Part shown: positions 54,480-63,674 of the stretch, piece by piece
Numbering within the stretch: the stretch's first letter is position 1
How the letters are laid out: each line of letters starts with the position of its first letter
Assembly (NCBI GenBank): GCA_900544795.1
Contig: UQWM01000001.1
Coordinates: forward strand, 124,001-188,000
Direction of reading: 5' to 3'
DNA length: 64,000 nucleotides
From: an uncultured Phascolarctobacterium sp.
Lineage (GTDB): Bacteria; Bacillota; Negativicutes; Acidaminococcales; Acidaminococcaceae
Program-made: the position numbers and the translations under genes
Notes under the pieces: generated by a model
Told to the model about the DNA's origin: nothing
The model's database searches: none
Seen by the model: only the letters and a program-made list of their open reading frames with translations

Positions 54480-54914
54480 TTAATAGCGTTTGGCCCAACT
54501 CCACACTTCCCGTGTCAGCCAGATAAAAAAGACACCGGAAAAATCAAGGATCACATCGGTGACCAAAGCGCTGCGCCCAGACGCATGCAGCTGGATATAT
54601 TCATCGGTAACGGCCACGGCCAACCCTAAAAACAGGATGTACCCGGTCGCCGTGCGGTGACTGACGCCAAAAGCGCTGTACACGTTGCAGAGGATGACGC
54701 CCAGCAGGGCGAACTCCAAAAAGTGCGCCACCTTGCGGATATTATAATCCAGGTTCTGCTGCGGCACGTCCAGGCCGAACCATTTGCCCATCCCCGTCAA
54801 TATCGAACCGACCAGCTGGCTGGCCTTGTGGGATTCTGACGCAGGCATGGACGAATTATAGAAAATAAAAGCTACGAAAACGACCAGTAACAGCAGCCAT
54901 AAAAATCTTCTCAC
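54480..54914 (-). CDS. VanZ-like family membrane protein
   Basis: 144 residues with four helices: WLLLLVVFVAFIFYNSSMPAS, IRKVAHFLEFALLGVILC, RTATGYILFLGLAVAVTDEYIQ and VTDVILDFSGVFFIWL. KVAHFLEFALLG and DEYIQLHASGR are VanZ-family motifs. Related proteins act in teicoplanin resistance, but most members are of unknown role. ATG 54914 is 18 bases downstream of folD, so it may be in the same operon. Confidence 0.88.
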   Translation of the reverse strand: MRRFLWLLLLVVFVAFIFYNSSMPASESHKASQLVGSILTGMGKWFGLDVPQQNLDYNIRKVAHFLEFALLGVILCNVYSAFGVSHRTATGYILFLGLAVAVTDEYIQLHASGRSALVTDVILDFSGVFFIWLTREVWSWAKRY

Positions 54915-54932
54915 GGTCTTACTTACCTCGCC

Positions 54933-55763
54933 TTATAAATTTCTGCAGAGCGTATCCATGACCATCATATTGCTGACTACGCCAATGCCGCCCGGCACCG
55001 GGGTAAAAGCTTTGGCCTTTACGGCTACAGCCGGGTCAACATCGCCCACCAGACCGCCTTCTACAGCGTTGATGCCCACATCGACTATGACCACGCCTTT
55101 TTTAACCATCTCCGGCTTGATAAAGGCCGGGATACCTACAGCGGCTACGATCACGTCGGCACTTTGCAGAATAGTTTCGATATCTTTAGTTTTGGAATGG
55201 CAGATGGTAACGGTAGCGTGCTCTTGCAGCATCAGCATCGCCACAGGCTTGCCCACCACATTGCTGCGGCCAACCACTACCACGTTTTTACCCTTCAGCT
55301 TGATGCCGTAATGCTCTAAAGTGGCCATACAAGCTCTCGGGGTGCAGGCAGCCCATTTACTGCGGCCGCAAAAAACCTCGCCGATATTTTTCGGGTTCAG
55401 GCAATCCACGTCCTTATTCACGGTGATCAGCGAGCTGACAGCCGCGCCGTCGATATGCTTCGGCATCGGCATCATAGGGATCACGCCGGTCACATAGCGG
55501 TTGTGGTTCAGCTTTCTGATCGTCGCGATCACTTCCTCCTGAGTAGTTTCAGCAGGCAGCTCAAACAGCTTAGCCTCGCCGCCCAGTCCTTCCACCAGCT
55601 TTACTAACCGCTCTTTGTAAACATGGGAAGCCGGGTCGTCGCCGACAATGACGATGGCCAGAATGACCTTCACGCCGCGGGCGTTAGATGCGGCGATCTT
55701 GGCGGTAATGATCTCTCTATATGCGTCGGCAACGGGTTTGCCTTTCATCAACAAAGTTTCCAT
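54933..55763 (-). CDS. folD: Methylene-THF dehydrogenase/methenyl-THF cyclohydrolase FolD
   Basis: 276 residues. The catalytic Tyr and Lys lie in SHVYKERLVK, and VVVGRSNVVGKPVAMLML is the NADP-binding Rossmann signature; PVPGGIGVVSNMM ends the enzyme as PGGVG in family members. It interconverts 5,10-methylene-THF, methenyl-THF and 10-formyl-THF. ATG 55763 follows AAGGAG. It lies 14 bases after fhs, in a one-carbon operon. Confidence 0.95.
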   Translation of the reverse strand: METLLMKGKPVADAYREIITAKIAASNARGVKVILAIVIVGDDPASHVYKERLVKLVEGLGGEAKLFELPAETTQEEVIATIRKLNHNRYVTGVIPMMPMPKHIDGAAVSSLITVNKDVDCLNPKNIGEVFCGRSKWAACTPRACMATLEHYGIKLKGKNVVVVGRSNVVGKPVAMLMLQEHATVTICHSKTKDIETILQSADVIVAAVGIPAFIKPEMVKKGVVIVDVGINAVEGGLVGDVDPAVAVKAKAFTPVPGGIGVVSNMMVMDTLCRNL

Positions 55764-55777
55764 TGCTATAAATCTCC

Positions 55778-57448
55778 TTAAAACAAGCCGCTGATGACAC
55801 CGTCATCGCTGACATCGATTTTCTCGGCTGCCGGTACTTTCGGCAGGCCGGGCATAGTCATGATATCGCCGGTCAAAACTACTACGAAACCAGCGCCGGC
55901 GGAAATGCGGCAATTTTTGATCGTCATGGTAAAACCACTGGGGCGGCCCAGCAGTGCCGGATCGTCCGAGAAGGAATACTGAGTCTTGGCCATACAGATG
56001 GGCAGATTGCCGTAGCCCAGGCTTTCAAAATCCTTCAAAGCAGTTTCAGCCTCTTTAGCATAAACCACGTCCTTAGCGCCGTAGATCTCACGGGCCACGG
56101 TGGCGATCTTTTCTTTCAGGGACAGTTCGGAAGCGTAGATAGGTGCGAAAGCCGCCTGGCCGCTTTCTGCCAGCGCTACTACTTCTTTAGCCAGCTCTAC
56201 GCCGCCGTCGCCGCCTTTGGCGAAAACGTCGGACAGTGCTACATTAACGCCGTGGGCTGCGCAGTGAGCGCGAACGGCTTCCAGTTCCTCGGCAGTATCC
56301 TGCGCGAAAATATTGATAGCGACTACCAACGGCAGGCCAAACTTTTTAATGTTCTCGATATGTTTTTCCAAATTGACGATGCCTTTTTTCACCGCTTCCA
56401 CATTAGGGATGGTCAGTTCGGTCTTGGGCACGCCGCCGTGCATCTTCAGCGCGCGGACGGTAGCTACCAGTACCACGGCGTCAGGCTTCAGGCCTGCGTA
56501 ACGGCATTTGATGTCAAAAAATTTCTCTGCGCCCAGGTCGGCGCCGAAGCCGGCCTCGGTAATAGTGTAATCAGCCAGCTTCATAGCTGTTTTAGTAGCC
56601 ATAACGCTGTTGCAGCCGTGGGCGATATTGGCGAAGGGGCCGCCGTGGATGATCGCCGGTACGTTCTCTAAGGTCTGCACCAGGTTCGGCTTGACAGCGT
56701 CCTTCAAAAGTGCTGCCATAGCGCCGTGGGCTTTGATCTGCCCAGCGGTAACGGGCTGGCCGTTATAATCATAAGCGACGATGATCTTGCTCAAGCGTTC
56801 TTTTAAGTCGTGCAGGCCGGTAGCCAGGCACAAAATGGCCATGACTTCGGAAGCCACAGTAATATCGAAGCCGTCCTGACGGGGCACGCCGTGGGCTTTG
56901 CCACCCAGGCCAACGACGATATTGCGCAGCTCACGGTCGTTCATATCGACGACGCGTTTCCACACGATGCGGCGCGGGTCGATATTCAATGCGTTGCCCT
57001 GCTGCACATGGTTATCCACCATAGCCGAAAGCAGCATATGGGCGGAAGTGATAGCGTGAAAATCGCCTGTAAAATGCAGGTTGATGTCTTCCATAGGCAC
57101 TACCTGCGCATAGCCGCCGCCGGCAGCGCCGCCTTTAACGCCCATGCATGGCCCCAAAGAAGGCTCGCGCAGAGCCACGATGACTTTTTTATCGATTTTG
57201 GCCAGGCCCTGGGCCAGGCCGACAGTAGTAGTAGATTTACCCTCGCCAGCCGGCGTCGGGGTGATCGCCGTTACCAAAACCAGCTTGCCTGCCGGTTTAT
57301 CCTCCATACGGCGGATCAGGTCCATAGATAATTTAGCCTTGTAACGGCCATACATTTCGATGTCTTCTTCACCAATGCCCAGCTTAGCGGCAACCTCGGT
57401 GATCGGCAGCATTTTAGCCTGTTGAGCAATTTCAATATCAGATAACAT
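55778..57448 (-). CDS. fhs: Formate-tetrahydrofolate ligase
   Basis: About 556 residues. TPAGEGKSTTTVGLAQGL is the P-loop near 67, and the family segments EPSLGPCMGVKGGAAGGGYAQV and LPICMAKTQYS are present. It makes 10-formyl-THF from formate, THF and ATP. The frame can start at TTG 57454; ATG 57448 is preferred with GAGGAGG 10 nt upstream. It heads the fhs-folD operon. With FolD it supplies formyl groups for purines and initiator tRNA; no CODH/ACS genes are in the window. Confidence 0.96.
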   Translation of the reverse strand: MLSDIEIAQQAKMLPITEVAAKLGIGEEDIEMYGRYKAKLSMDLIRRMEDKPAGKLVLVTAITPTPAGEGKSTTTVGLAQGLAKIDKKVIVALREPSLGPCMGVKGGAAGGGYAQVVPMEDINLHFTGDFHAITSAHMLLSAMVDNHVQQGNALNIDPRRIVWKRVVDMNDRELRNIVVGLGGKAHGVPRQDGFDITVASEVMAILCLATGLHDLKERLSKIIVAYDYNGQPVTAGQIKAHGAMAALLKDAVKPNLVQTLENVPAIIHGGPFANIAHGCNSVMATKTAMKLADYTITEAGFGADLGAEKFFDIKCRYAGLKPDAVVLVATVRALKMHGGVPKTELTIPNVEAVKKGIVNLEKHIENIKKFGLPLVVAINIFAQDTAEELEAVRAHCAAHGVNVALSDVFAKGGDGGVELAKEVVALAESGQAAFAPIYASELSLKEKIATVAREIYGAKDVVYAKEAETALKDFESLGYGNLPICMAKTQYSFSDDPALLGRPSGFTMTIKNCRISAGAGFVVVLTGDIMTMPGLPKVPAAEKIDVSDDGVISGLF

Positions 57449-57560
57449 AAACAAACGCCCTCCTCTTCACTTTTTAACGTGAACCATCCTTTATATCTTC
57501 TGTGCCGACGGCTTTTTTCCTGCCGCCCCGGCACCATACTTATGTATACATTTACGGTTT

Positions 57561-59579
57561 TTATTCAAACCATATCTCCAGCCTGGTTCCTTCGTCCACC
57601 ACCGTGCCCGGCGGCTGCGACTGCTTGCGCGCCCTGCCGCTGCCGTGAGGCACCAGCACCAGCCGTCCCTGTTGGATCAGCTCTGCCGTCTGGCGCATAT
57701 CCAGACCGCTGAAATCGGGCAGCTTCACCTTGCCCCCCGGCACGATCACCATCTGCGGCACCTGGGCCGCAGGCGGCACGTTAGATTTGGCAGCGTCTGT
57801 TTTAACGTGCTGCTCAAAGGAAGGCAGACCTTCGCTGCTGCTGGGCTGGATGCCCTTGGCAACAAGTATCTGCTGCAAAGTATCACGGAACACCGGCGCC
57901 GAGACCTGCGAACCATAGAACGCGCCCTGGGGCGTATCCAACATGATCAGCATAGCGTACTGAGGCTTGTCCGCAGGCACGAAGCCCACGAAGGAAGCGA
58001 TGTATTTACCGGCAGCGTAACCACCGGTCTCGGCCAGCTTCTCGGCCGTACCGGTTTTACCGGCGATGCGGTAGCCCTTGATACTGGCAGCCTTACCGCC
58101 GCCTGAAGCAACTACCTGCTCCATCATGCCGCGCATCTGCGCCGCAACTTCCTCGCTCATTACCCGGCGCACCACTTTTTTCTGCCCCTGACGCAGAACC
58201 CGCCCGTCAGGCATCACGATCTTGTCGATGATATAAGGCTGCAACAGCTCGCCGCCGTTAGCGATAGCGCAGATAGCACGCAGCATTTGCAAAGGCGTCA
58301 CGGCAATGCCCTGACCGATGGACATGGTAGCGATATCCGGCTTATACATCATCTCCGGGTCGTACAAAATGCCATCCTCTTCGCCCGGCAGCTCTACGCC
58401 GGTTGCAGTGCCAAAGCCGAACTTTTTGCTGTAATCGATCATCCGCTGCGCGCCCAGCTGCATACCCAGCTGTACCATACCCGTATTGATCGAATATTTG
58501 ATAACGTCCTGAAACGGCACCAGCCCCATGCCCTCGCCGTCCCAGTTGCGGATGGTGCGGTCGGCGATCTGGATGCTGCCCGTATCGTTGATCATGGTCG
58601 TCGGTGTAATGATTTTCTCCGTCAGTCCCATAATGCCCACGATGGGCTTAAAGACCGAGCCCGGTTCGTAGATCGTTGAAACGGCACGGTTGGTCCAGCT
58701 GGTAGCCGGAAATTTATAAAAAGTATTAGGGTCGAAGCTGGGACGGTTAGCCATACCCAAAATCGCGCCTGTATTGGGATCCATCAAAATAACTGCCGCA
58801 CTGGCAGCCTTCGTATCCTTCATAGCCTTGTCCAGCGCATCCTCCAGCACAAACTGGATCTTGCTGTCCAAAGTAAGGTACACCGAAGCCATCTTCTGGG
58901 GACGGGCCCTGTTCATGCCGCTGTCGCCCATGGGCCGCCCCAAAGCGTCCACAACCTCCCGCTGCTGGGTCTCCGCACCCTTCACTACCGAGTCCAGGGC
59001 CAGTTCCAATCCGCTGAGGCCGTTATCGTCGGTGCCCACAAACCCCAGCACCTGCGCCGCCATGGATTTTTTGGTATAATAGCGTTTGCTTTCTTCTAAA
59101 AAGTGCAGACCGGGTAGCTTGTTCTCACGGATCAAGCGTTCCACCTCGTCCGCTTCCTTCGGCTCCATCGTCCGTTTCAGCCAGATAAAACGCGCCTCGG
59201 TATTAAAATCGGCATACAATTCATCGGCCTTCATATTCAACACGCCAGCCAGCAGGTCAGCCGACAGCCGCTTCACGTCACGTTCAGGCTTAGCGCCTTT
59301 TTTTGTCGGGTTGTCCTGCATCTCCACCGGATCCACATACAGGGACTTGGACATGATGCTGACGGCCAGCTCTTCGCCGTTGCAGTCTAAAATAGCGCCG
59401 CGGGGCGAATACTTGGTAACCTTACCCGTGACCTGGTTATTGGCACGCTTGCCCAGCTCCTCGCTTTGGATGACCTGCAGCCAGATCAGACGCAGGAATA
59501 CAGCGCCGAAGCCGATAAAGATCATCAGCCCGATCATTGCAAAACGCTTTTTACCATTGTTCAATGAAAATTTTTTCAT
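57561..59579 (-). CDS. Division/spore-type class B penicillin-binding protein with PASTA (FtsI/SpoVD-like)
   Basis: About 672 residues. One N-terminal membrane helix, PBP dimerisation domain (VTKYSPRGAILDCNGEELA), transpeptidase domain with SxxK in YEPGSVFKPIVG (Ser near 310), SxN in SINTG and KTGT in IAGKTGTAEK (near 510). A PASTA domain follows (VKLPDFSGLDMRQTAELI), ending IWFE. It crosslinks septal peptidoglycan together with the SEDS protein encoded upstream. The start at ATG 59579 overlaps the ftsW stop (ATGA); the GTG 59591 sits in the Shine-Dalgarno. SpoVD and FtsI are close relatives, so I name it only as FtsI/SpoVD-like. Confidence 0.93.
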   Translation of the reverse strand: MKKFSLNNGKKRFAMIGLMIFIGFGAVFLRLIWLQVIQSEELGKRANNQVTGKVTKYSPRGAILDCNGEELAVSIMSKSLYVDPVEMQDNPTKKGAKPERDVKRLSADLLAGVLNMKADELYADFNTEARFIWLKRTMEPKEADEVERLIRENKLPGLHFLEESKRYYTKKSMAAQVLGFVGTDDNGLSGLELALDSVVKGAETQQREVVDALGRPMGDSGMNRARPQKMASVYLTLDSKIQFVLEDALDKAMKDTKAASAAVILMDPNTGAILGMANRPSFDPNTFYKFPATSWTNRAVSTIYEPGSVFKPIVGIMGLTEKIITPTTMINDTGSIQIADRTIRNWDGEGMGLVPFQDVIKYSINTGMVQLGMQLGAQRMIDYSKKFGFGTATGVELPGEEDGILYDPEMMYKPDIATMSIGQGIAVTPLQMLRAICAIANGGELLQPYIIDKIVMPDGRVLRQGQKKVVRRVMSEEVAAQMRGMMEQVVASGGGKAASIKGYRIAGKTGTAEKLAETGGYAAGKYIASFVGFVPADKPQYAMLIMLDTPQGAFYGSQVSAPVFRDTLQQILVAKGIQPSSSEGLPSFEQHVKTDAAKSNVPPAAQVPQMVIVPGGKVKLPDFSGLDMRQTAELIQQGRLVLVPHGSGRARKQSQPPGTVVDEGTRLEIWFE

Positions 59580-60787
59580 CGGCGCTGCCACCTCCCCTCA
59601 GGGTTCTCGACCACGCGCATCTGATGGCGGCGTGCATCGGGCGGCATCTGCTCCAGCTTCTCGCGTTTGCACTCGTCACGGTACACCGAAAGCACCAGCC
59701 CGATCGATGCCAGCGTGATCAGCATCGAAGTACCGCCATAGCTGATAAACGACAACGGCACACCGATAACGGGCAGCAGCCCGCAGACCATAGCCATATT
59801 GGCTACCGCCTGCCCTATTATCAAAAAGCTGACGCCGGAAACCAGAATAAAACCACGTTCATCCTTCGTATTCATGGCGATGCGGAAAAAAGCCGCCGCC
59901 AGCAGTAAAAACACCGTGATCAAGATCGCGGCGCCAAGCAAGCCCCACTCCTGGCAAAAAATAGCAAAAGCAAAGTCGGTGTGCGCCTCGGGCAGGTAAA
60001 AAAACTTACCGCTGCCCTGGCCCCAGGGCAAGCCAGTCAGCCCACCGCTGCCTATCGACATCAGCGACTGCACCATCTGATAACCCGTATTGGCTTCGTC
60101 GCTCCACGGATCCAGCCACACCTTCACCCGCTGCAAACGGTACGGCGCCACAATAGCGCCCGCTACCGCCAACCCGCCTAAAATGCCCAGCAGGCCAAAC
60201 ACCTCGCACAGGCGCAGCCCCGCCAAAATATACAGTCCCACCATCAAAGCCACGATGATGGCCGCCGTGCCCATATCGGGCTGCTTCAAAACCAAAATAC
60301 CATAAATCACCGTGCCCACAAAGGGCCACACCGTATCCTTATTCAACAGACTTATCGACTTGCGCTTTCTCAGCATCTCGCCCAAAAGCGCCGCTCCCAG
60401 CAAAATAACGGCAATTTTCGCCAGCTCCGAAGGCTGGATCGAAACGCCGCCCACATACAGCCAGCGCTGCGCGCCCTTGTTGGTCGTGCCGATCAGATCG
60501 ACCAGCAAAAGCAAACTGCCCACGCCAAAATAAATCACCTTCAGCCAAAAATCATTGATCCATGTCTTATACGAAGGCGCACGAAAACCCAGCCACAGCA
60601 TCAGCATGATGCCGGCCGCGCCAAAGATCAAATAGCGTTTCAAGTAATAATAACCATCCTCAAACATATCCCGCGCTTCCACAAAGCTAGCGCTGAACAC
60701 GTTGATGCAGCCCACCAGCATCAGCAGTAAAGTCAGGCTGATGATCGCGTCCTTGGGATTATCCCAGATCAAAAATCGTTTCTGCAT
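59576..60787 (-). CDS. ftsW: SEDS-family peptidoglycan glycosyltransferase FtsW
   Basis: 403 residues with about ten membrane helices. The family motif PSELAKIAVILL, the Asp-containing KQPDMGTAAIIVALM, and GVPLSFISYGGTSML at the end identify FtsW/RodA/SpoVE. It polymerises glycan strands. It overlaps its PBP partner by four bases, the classical SEDS-PBP pairing. FtsW, RodA and SpoVE are hard to separate; the pairing with a PASTA PBP favours FtsW. Confidence 0.92.
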   Translation of the reverse strand: MQKRFLIWDNPKDAIISLTLLLMLVGCINVFSASFVEARDMFEDGYYYLKRYLIFGAAGIMLMLWLGFRAPSYKTWINDFWLKVIYFGVGSLLLLVDLIGTTNKGAQRWLYVGGVSIQPSELAKIAVILLGAALLGEMLRKRKSISLLNKDTVWPFVGTVIYGILVLKQPDMGTAAIIVALMVGLYILAGLRLCEVFGLLGILGGLAVAGAIVAPYRLQRVKVWLDPWSDEANTGYQMVQSLMSIGSGGLTGLPWGQGSGKFFYLPEAHTDFAFAIFCQEWGLLGAAILITVFLLLAAAFFRIAMNTKDERGFILVSGVSFLIIGQAVANMAMVCGLLPVIGVPLSFISYGGTSMLITLASIGLVLSVYRDECKREKLEQMPPDARRHQMRVVENPEGRWQRR

Positions 60788-60798
60788 ACACGCCTCAC

Positions 60799-61437
60799 TT
60801 AAAATACCACTTCACAAAAATTTATCGGTGTTCCCATTGCGCTGAATTTACGCTCGTATTCCGTCTGCACCTCGTTATCGTATTCCGAGTGGTGCAAATC
60901 GTAGCTTAAAGCAACTATCTCCAAACCGAACTCCCTGAACTCCTCTACCGAAAAGTCAAACAAAGCCCTGTTGTCCGTTTTAAAACGCAGGTGCCCGCCC
61001 TGGCCCAGCAGCCTTTGATACTTGGCTAAAAAACCACGGTGGGTCAAGCGGCGCTTAGCGTGGCGCGCCTTCGGCCACGGATCGCTGAAATTCAAATACA
61101 GCTCCTTGATCTCGCCCGGCTCGAACCAGTCTTCCATATGCTCGGCGTTGGCGCAGATGACCTTCACATTGTCCAACTGCCGTTCTTTAGCGGCCAGCCC
61201 CGGATAATAAGCAATATCGTGCTGGGTTTCCACGCCGATAAAAGCCTTCTCGGGGTGCAGCTCGCCCATACCTATGATAAAGCGGCCCTTGCCGCAACCA
61301 ATTTCCAAACACAAACGCTTACCGGGAAACAGCTCCTGCCAGCGTCCTTTATATTGCTCTAAGCCATGCAGCAAAACATATTCGTCTTTTAAGCCCTGCA
61401 TCGCTTCTTCGATCCATGGTTTTTTTCTTAATCTCAT
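60799..61437 (-). CDS. trmB: tRNA (guanine-N7-)-methyltransferase TrmB
   Basis: 212 residues. CLEIGCGKGRFIIGMGELHPEKAFIGVE is the SAM-binding class I motif; NFSDPWPKARHAKRRLTH and FLAKYQRLL and FKTDNRALF complete the TrmB signatures. It makes m7G46 in tRNA. ATG 61437 is near the promoter region at 61.5 kb; ftsW follows it after 11 bases, so the three genes may form an operon. Confidence 0.95.
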   Translation of the reverse strand: MRLRKKPWIEEAMQGLKDEYVLLHGLEQYKGRWQELFPGKRLCLEIGCGKGRFIIGMGELHPEKAFIGVETQHDIAYYPGLAAKERQLDNVKVICANAEHMEDWFEPGEIKELYLNFSDPWPKARHAKRRLTHRGFLAKYQRLLGQGGHLRFKTDNRALFDFSVEEFREFGLEIVALSYDLHHSEYDNEVQTEYERKFSAMGTPINFCEVVF

Positions 61438-61603
61438 ACCGACCCGCCCTTGTAAAATCTAAATATAAATCCAATTTATATTATAATACATAACGCCGTT
61501 CTAATCATCTTTTTTATCAAAAATCGGCAATAATCTTTTACGGTAGCCGCCGATATTTTTGCAGCCCTGCCTGACAGGCCCAAAATATATTTCGCAAAAT
61601 ATA

Positions 61604-61659
61604 TTGACAAACTTGTGAAATGTGGTATAAATATAAATTATGGTTAGCATACGCTAACT
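61604..61659 (+). promoter_or_regulatory. Promoter and operator of the TonB-dependent receptor
   Basis: TTGACA (61604-61609), 16-nt spacer, TATAAA (61626-61631), then GGTTAGC-ATA-CGCTAACT (61642-61659) covering the predicted start. The motif differs from the one at 11097-11114 only in the centre and the last base. A repressor that binds both is the simplest explanation. Confidence 0.75.
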
Positions 61660-61703
61660 AACAATCAGATTAGCCGCAACGGCAAAAATGAGGGAGTGAA
61701 AAT

Positions 61704-63608
61704 ATGCAGCATTTTGCTAAAAAGAGTGGCCTTGCGCTGGCTCTTTGTCTTTTAAGTTCCATAAATCCCAGCGGCGCCAGCGCCGCAAGCAGCGACCTGG
61801 ACGCCTACAGCCTGGACGGCATGGTAGTTACCGCCACCCGAACAGCGCTGACCCAGAAGGAAAATCCCCGCAGCGTCGAAGTCATTACCCAGGAAGCTAT
61901 CGAAAACACCGGCGCAGTCAGTGTCCGCGACGCCCTGCGCACAGCCACCAATATCGACATCATTTCCAACAGCCACGGCGGCGGCGAAAACATCAGCATC
62001 CGCGGCGGCAATACTAACGATGTGTTGATTTTAGTCAATGGCCGCCGGGTCGCAGGCGAAAATACCATCTTCAACCAGTCCAGCAACGCTTATGCTTTAG
62101 ACCGTTTGAATTTAAGCAACGTCGAGCGTATCGAGATCCTGCGCGGTCAGGCCAGCGCTATTTACGGCTCCGGCGCTCAATCCGGCGTCATCAACATCAT
62201 CACCAAAAAATCCGAAAAACCCGAGTTTGCCATCGGTTTTGCCACTGGCACCCGCGAAATGAGTAATTATTACCATTATGACACCGGCAGGCTCGGTAAG
62301 TTCAACGCCAGCTTCGATGCCAATTTCAGCAAATTGCGCAACATCGACAGTAAAGCCGGCGCCGCCCTTTTTCATGGCCCCAAACAAGCCTATAATCTCA
62401 ATATCGACTACGAAATGGATAAAAACAACAATCTCAATTTTATGGCCGACTATACTAAAGACAATTTGGAAAGTATCTCCTATAAATTCGTGCCCATGCC
62501 GCCTAAAGAAACCCTTATGCCCCTGACCTCAGAACGTAAAACCCTCGCCCTTACCTATAGCGGGCACAACGCCAACAGCAGCTACAGCCTGGCTACAACT
62601 TACAGCCAGCTTAACCGTGATGCCGGCGCTGCCGACGCCCCTGGCGCAAGCGAAAAGAAATACCGATCCTGGAATATCGAGGGCCGTGATACCATCACTA
62701 CCTCTGCCGATAATAAACTCACCTTTGGCGCCGAATACCGCAACGACGAAACAACACTTTACGGCGGCGAAAACACGAAAAATTCAGACCAGTATGCCCT
62801 GTATCTACAGGACGAATACCGGGCGGGCAAAAAATTATTGCTGACCCCCGCTATCCGTTATGACCATCACGAATCCTTTGGCGGCAACACCTCGGCCAAC
62901 CTGGGAGCTACTTATTTTATAACCGACAGCTCCCGCTTCAAAGCCAACTACGGCTCCTCTTACAGGGCACCTTCCCTCGACGAGCTTTACGGCGTTTTCA
63001 CCCACGGCGGCCTGTTTAGCATGCTGGGCTACGCATATTACGGCAACCCCGATTTGAAGCCCGAAAAGACCCGCGGCTGGGAAATATCCTACGAGCAGGA
63101 ATTTGACGACAACACCTCCGGCAAGCTGACCTATTTTGACAATAAGAAAAAAGACGCTATCACCACCGAACTGTTTGGCGATGGCAGCCGTAATCAGCGC
63201 TTCATCAATATCGACGAAACTTCTTCCAGAGGCGTCGAATTTGAGGTGAAACACGATTTTGGCCACGGTTTAGCCCTGATCGGCAATTATAACTGGCTGG
63301 ACGCCAAAGATGAAACGGACGGCTCGCGGCTGCAATACAGCGCCCGCAACACCTATACCGCCAAGCTGAGCTGGACGGAGCCGATCAAAAAGGAATGGAA
63401 CATCACCGCCTGGAACAAGTGGTATTCCGACTTCCAATACGATTCCGATACTGTTTACAGCGTCAACACCTTCAACTTTACCGTCAGCAAACGCTGGGGC
63501 GACAAATACCGCGTCTTTGCCGGTATCGACAACGTCTTTAACAAAGAACTGTCCGACATGGGCTATTATGGCCGTATGTGGCGTGCCGGGGCAGAAATGA
63601 AATTCTAA
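61704..63608 (+). CDS. TonB-dependent outer membrane receptor (BtuB/FepA/siderophore type)
   Basis: 634 residues. Signal peptide with cleavage at GASAA, a TonB-box-like GMVVTATRTAL, plug domain (about 60-160: PRSVEVITQEAIENTGAVSVRDAL, ISIRGGNTNDVLILVNGRR, IEILRGQASAIYGSGAQSGVINIIT) and a 22-strand barrel ending GIDNVFNKELSDMGY and EMKF with terminal Phe. It takes up a ferric siderophore, haem, cobalamin or a similar ligand by TonB energy. ATG 61704 follows GGGAGTG. The palindrome in its promoter suggests repression by metal. No TonB/ExbBD gene is in the window. Confidence 0.93.
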   Translation: MQHFAKKSGLALALCLLSSINPSGASAASSDLDAYSLDGMVVTATRTALTQKENPRSVEVITQEAIENTGAVSVRDALRTATNIDIISNSHGGGENISIRGGNTNDVLILVNGRRVAGENTIFNQSSNAYALDRLNLSNVERIEILRGQASAIYGSGAQSGVINIITKKSEKPEFAIGFATGTREMSNYYHYDTGRLGKFNASFDANFSKLRNIDSKAGAALFHGPKQAYNLNIDYEMDKNNNLNFMADYTKDNLESISYKFVPMPPKETLMPLTSERKTLALTYSGHNANSSYSLATTYSQLNRDAGAADAPGASEKKYRSWNIEGRDTITTSADNKLTFGAEYRNDETTLYGGENTKNSDQYALYLQDEYRAGKKLLLTPAIRYDHHESFGGNTSANLGATYFITDSSRFKANYGSSYRAPSLDELYGVFTHGGLFSMLGYAYYGNPDLKPEKTRGWEISYEQEFDDNTSGKLTYFDNKKKDAITTELFGDGSRNQRFINIDETSSRGVEFEVKHDFGHGLALIGNYNWLDAKDETDGSRLQYSARNTYTAKLSWTEPIKKEWNITAWNKWYSDFQYDSDTVYSVNTFNFTVSKRWGDKYRVFAGIDNVFNKELSDMGYYGRMWRAGAEMKF

Positions 63609-63621
63609 CTTTACTCGCAAT

Positions 63622-63655
63622 AAAAAAACAGAGTGCTTTCGCACTCTGTTTTTTT
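63622..63655 (+). terminator. Terminator of the TonB receptor gene
   Basis: 15-bp stem AAAAAAACAGAGTGC with complement (63622-63636, 63641-63655), TTTC loop, T run; it also serves the convergent sigma-54 activator gene. Confidence 0.9.
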
Positions 63656-63674
63656 ATTTATTTTTGAATTTCAT

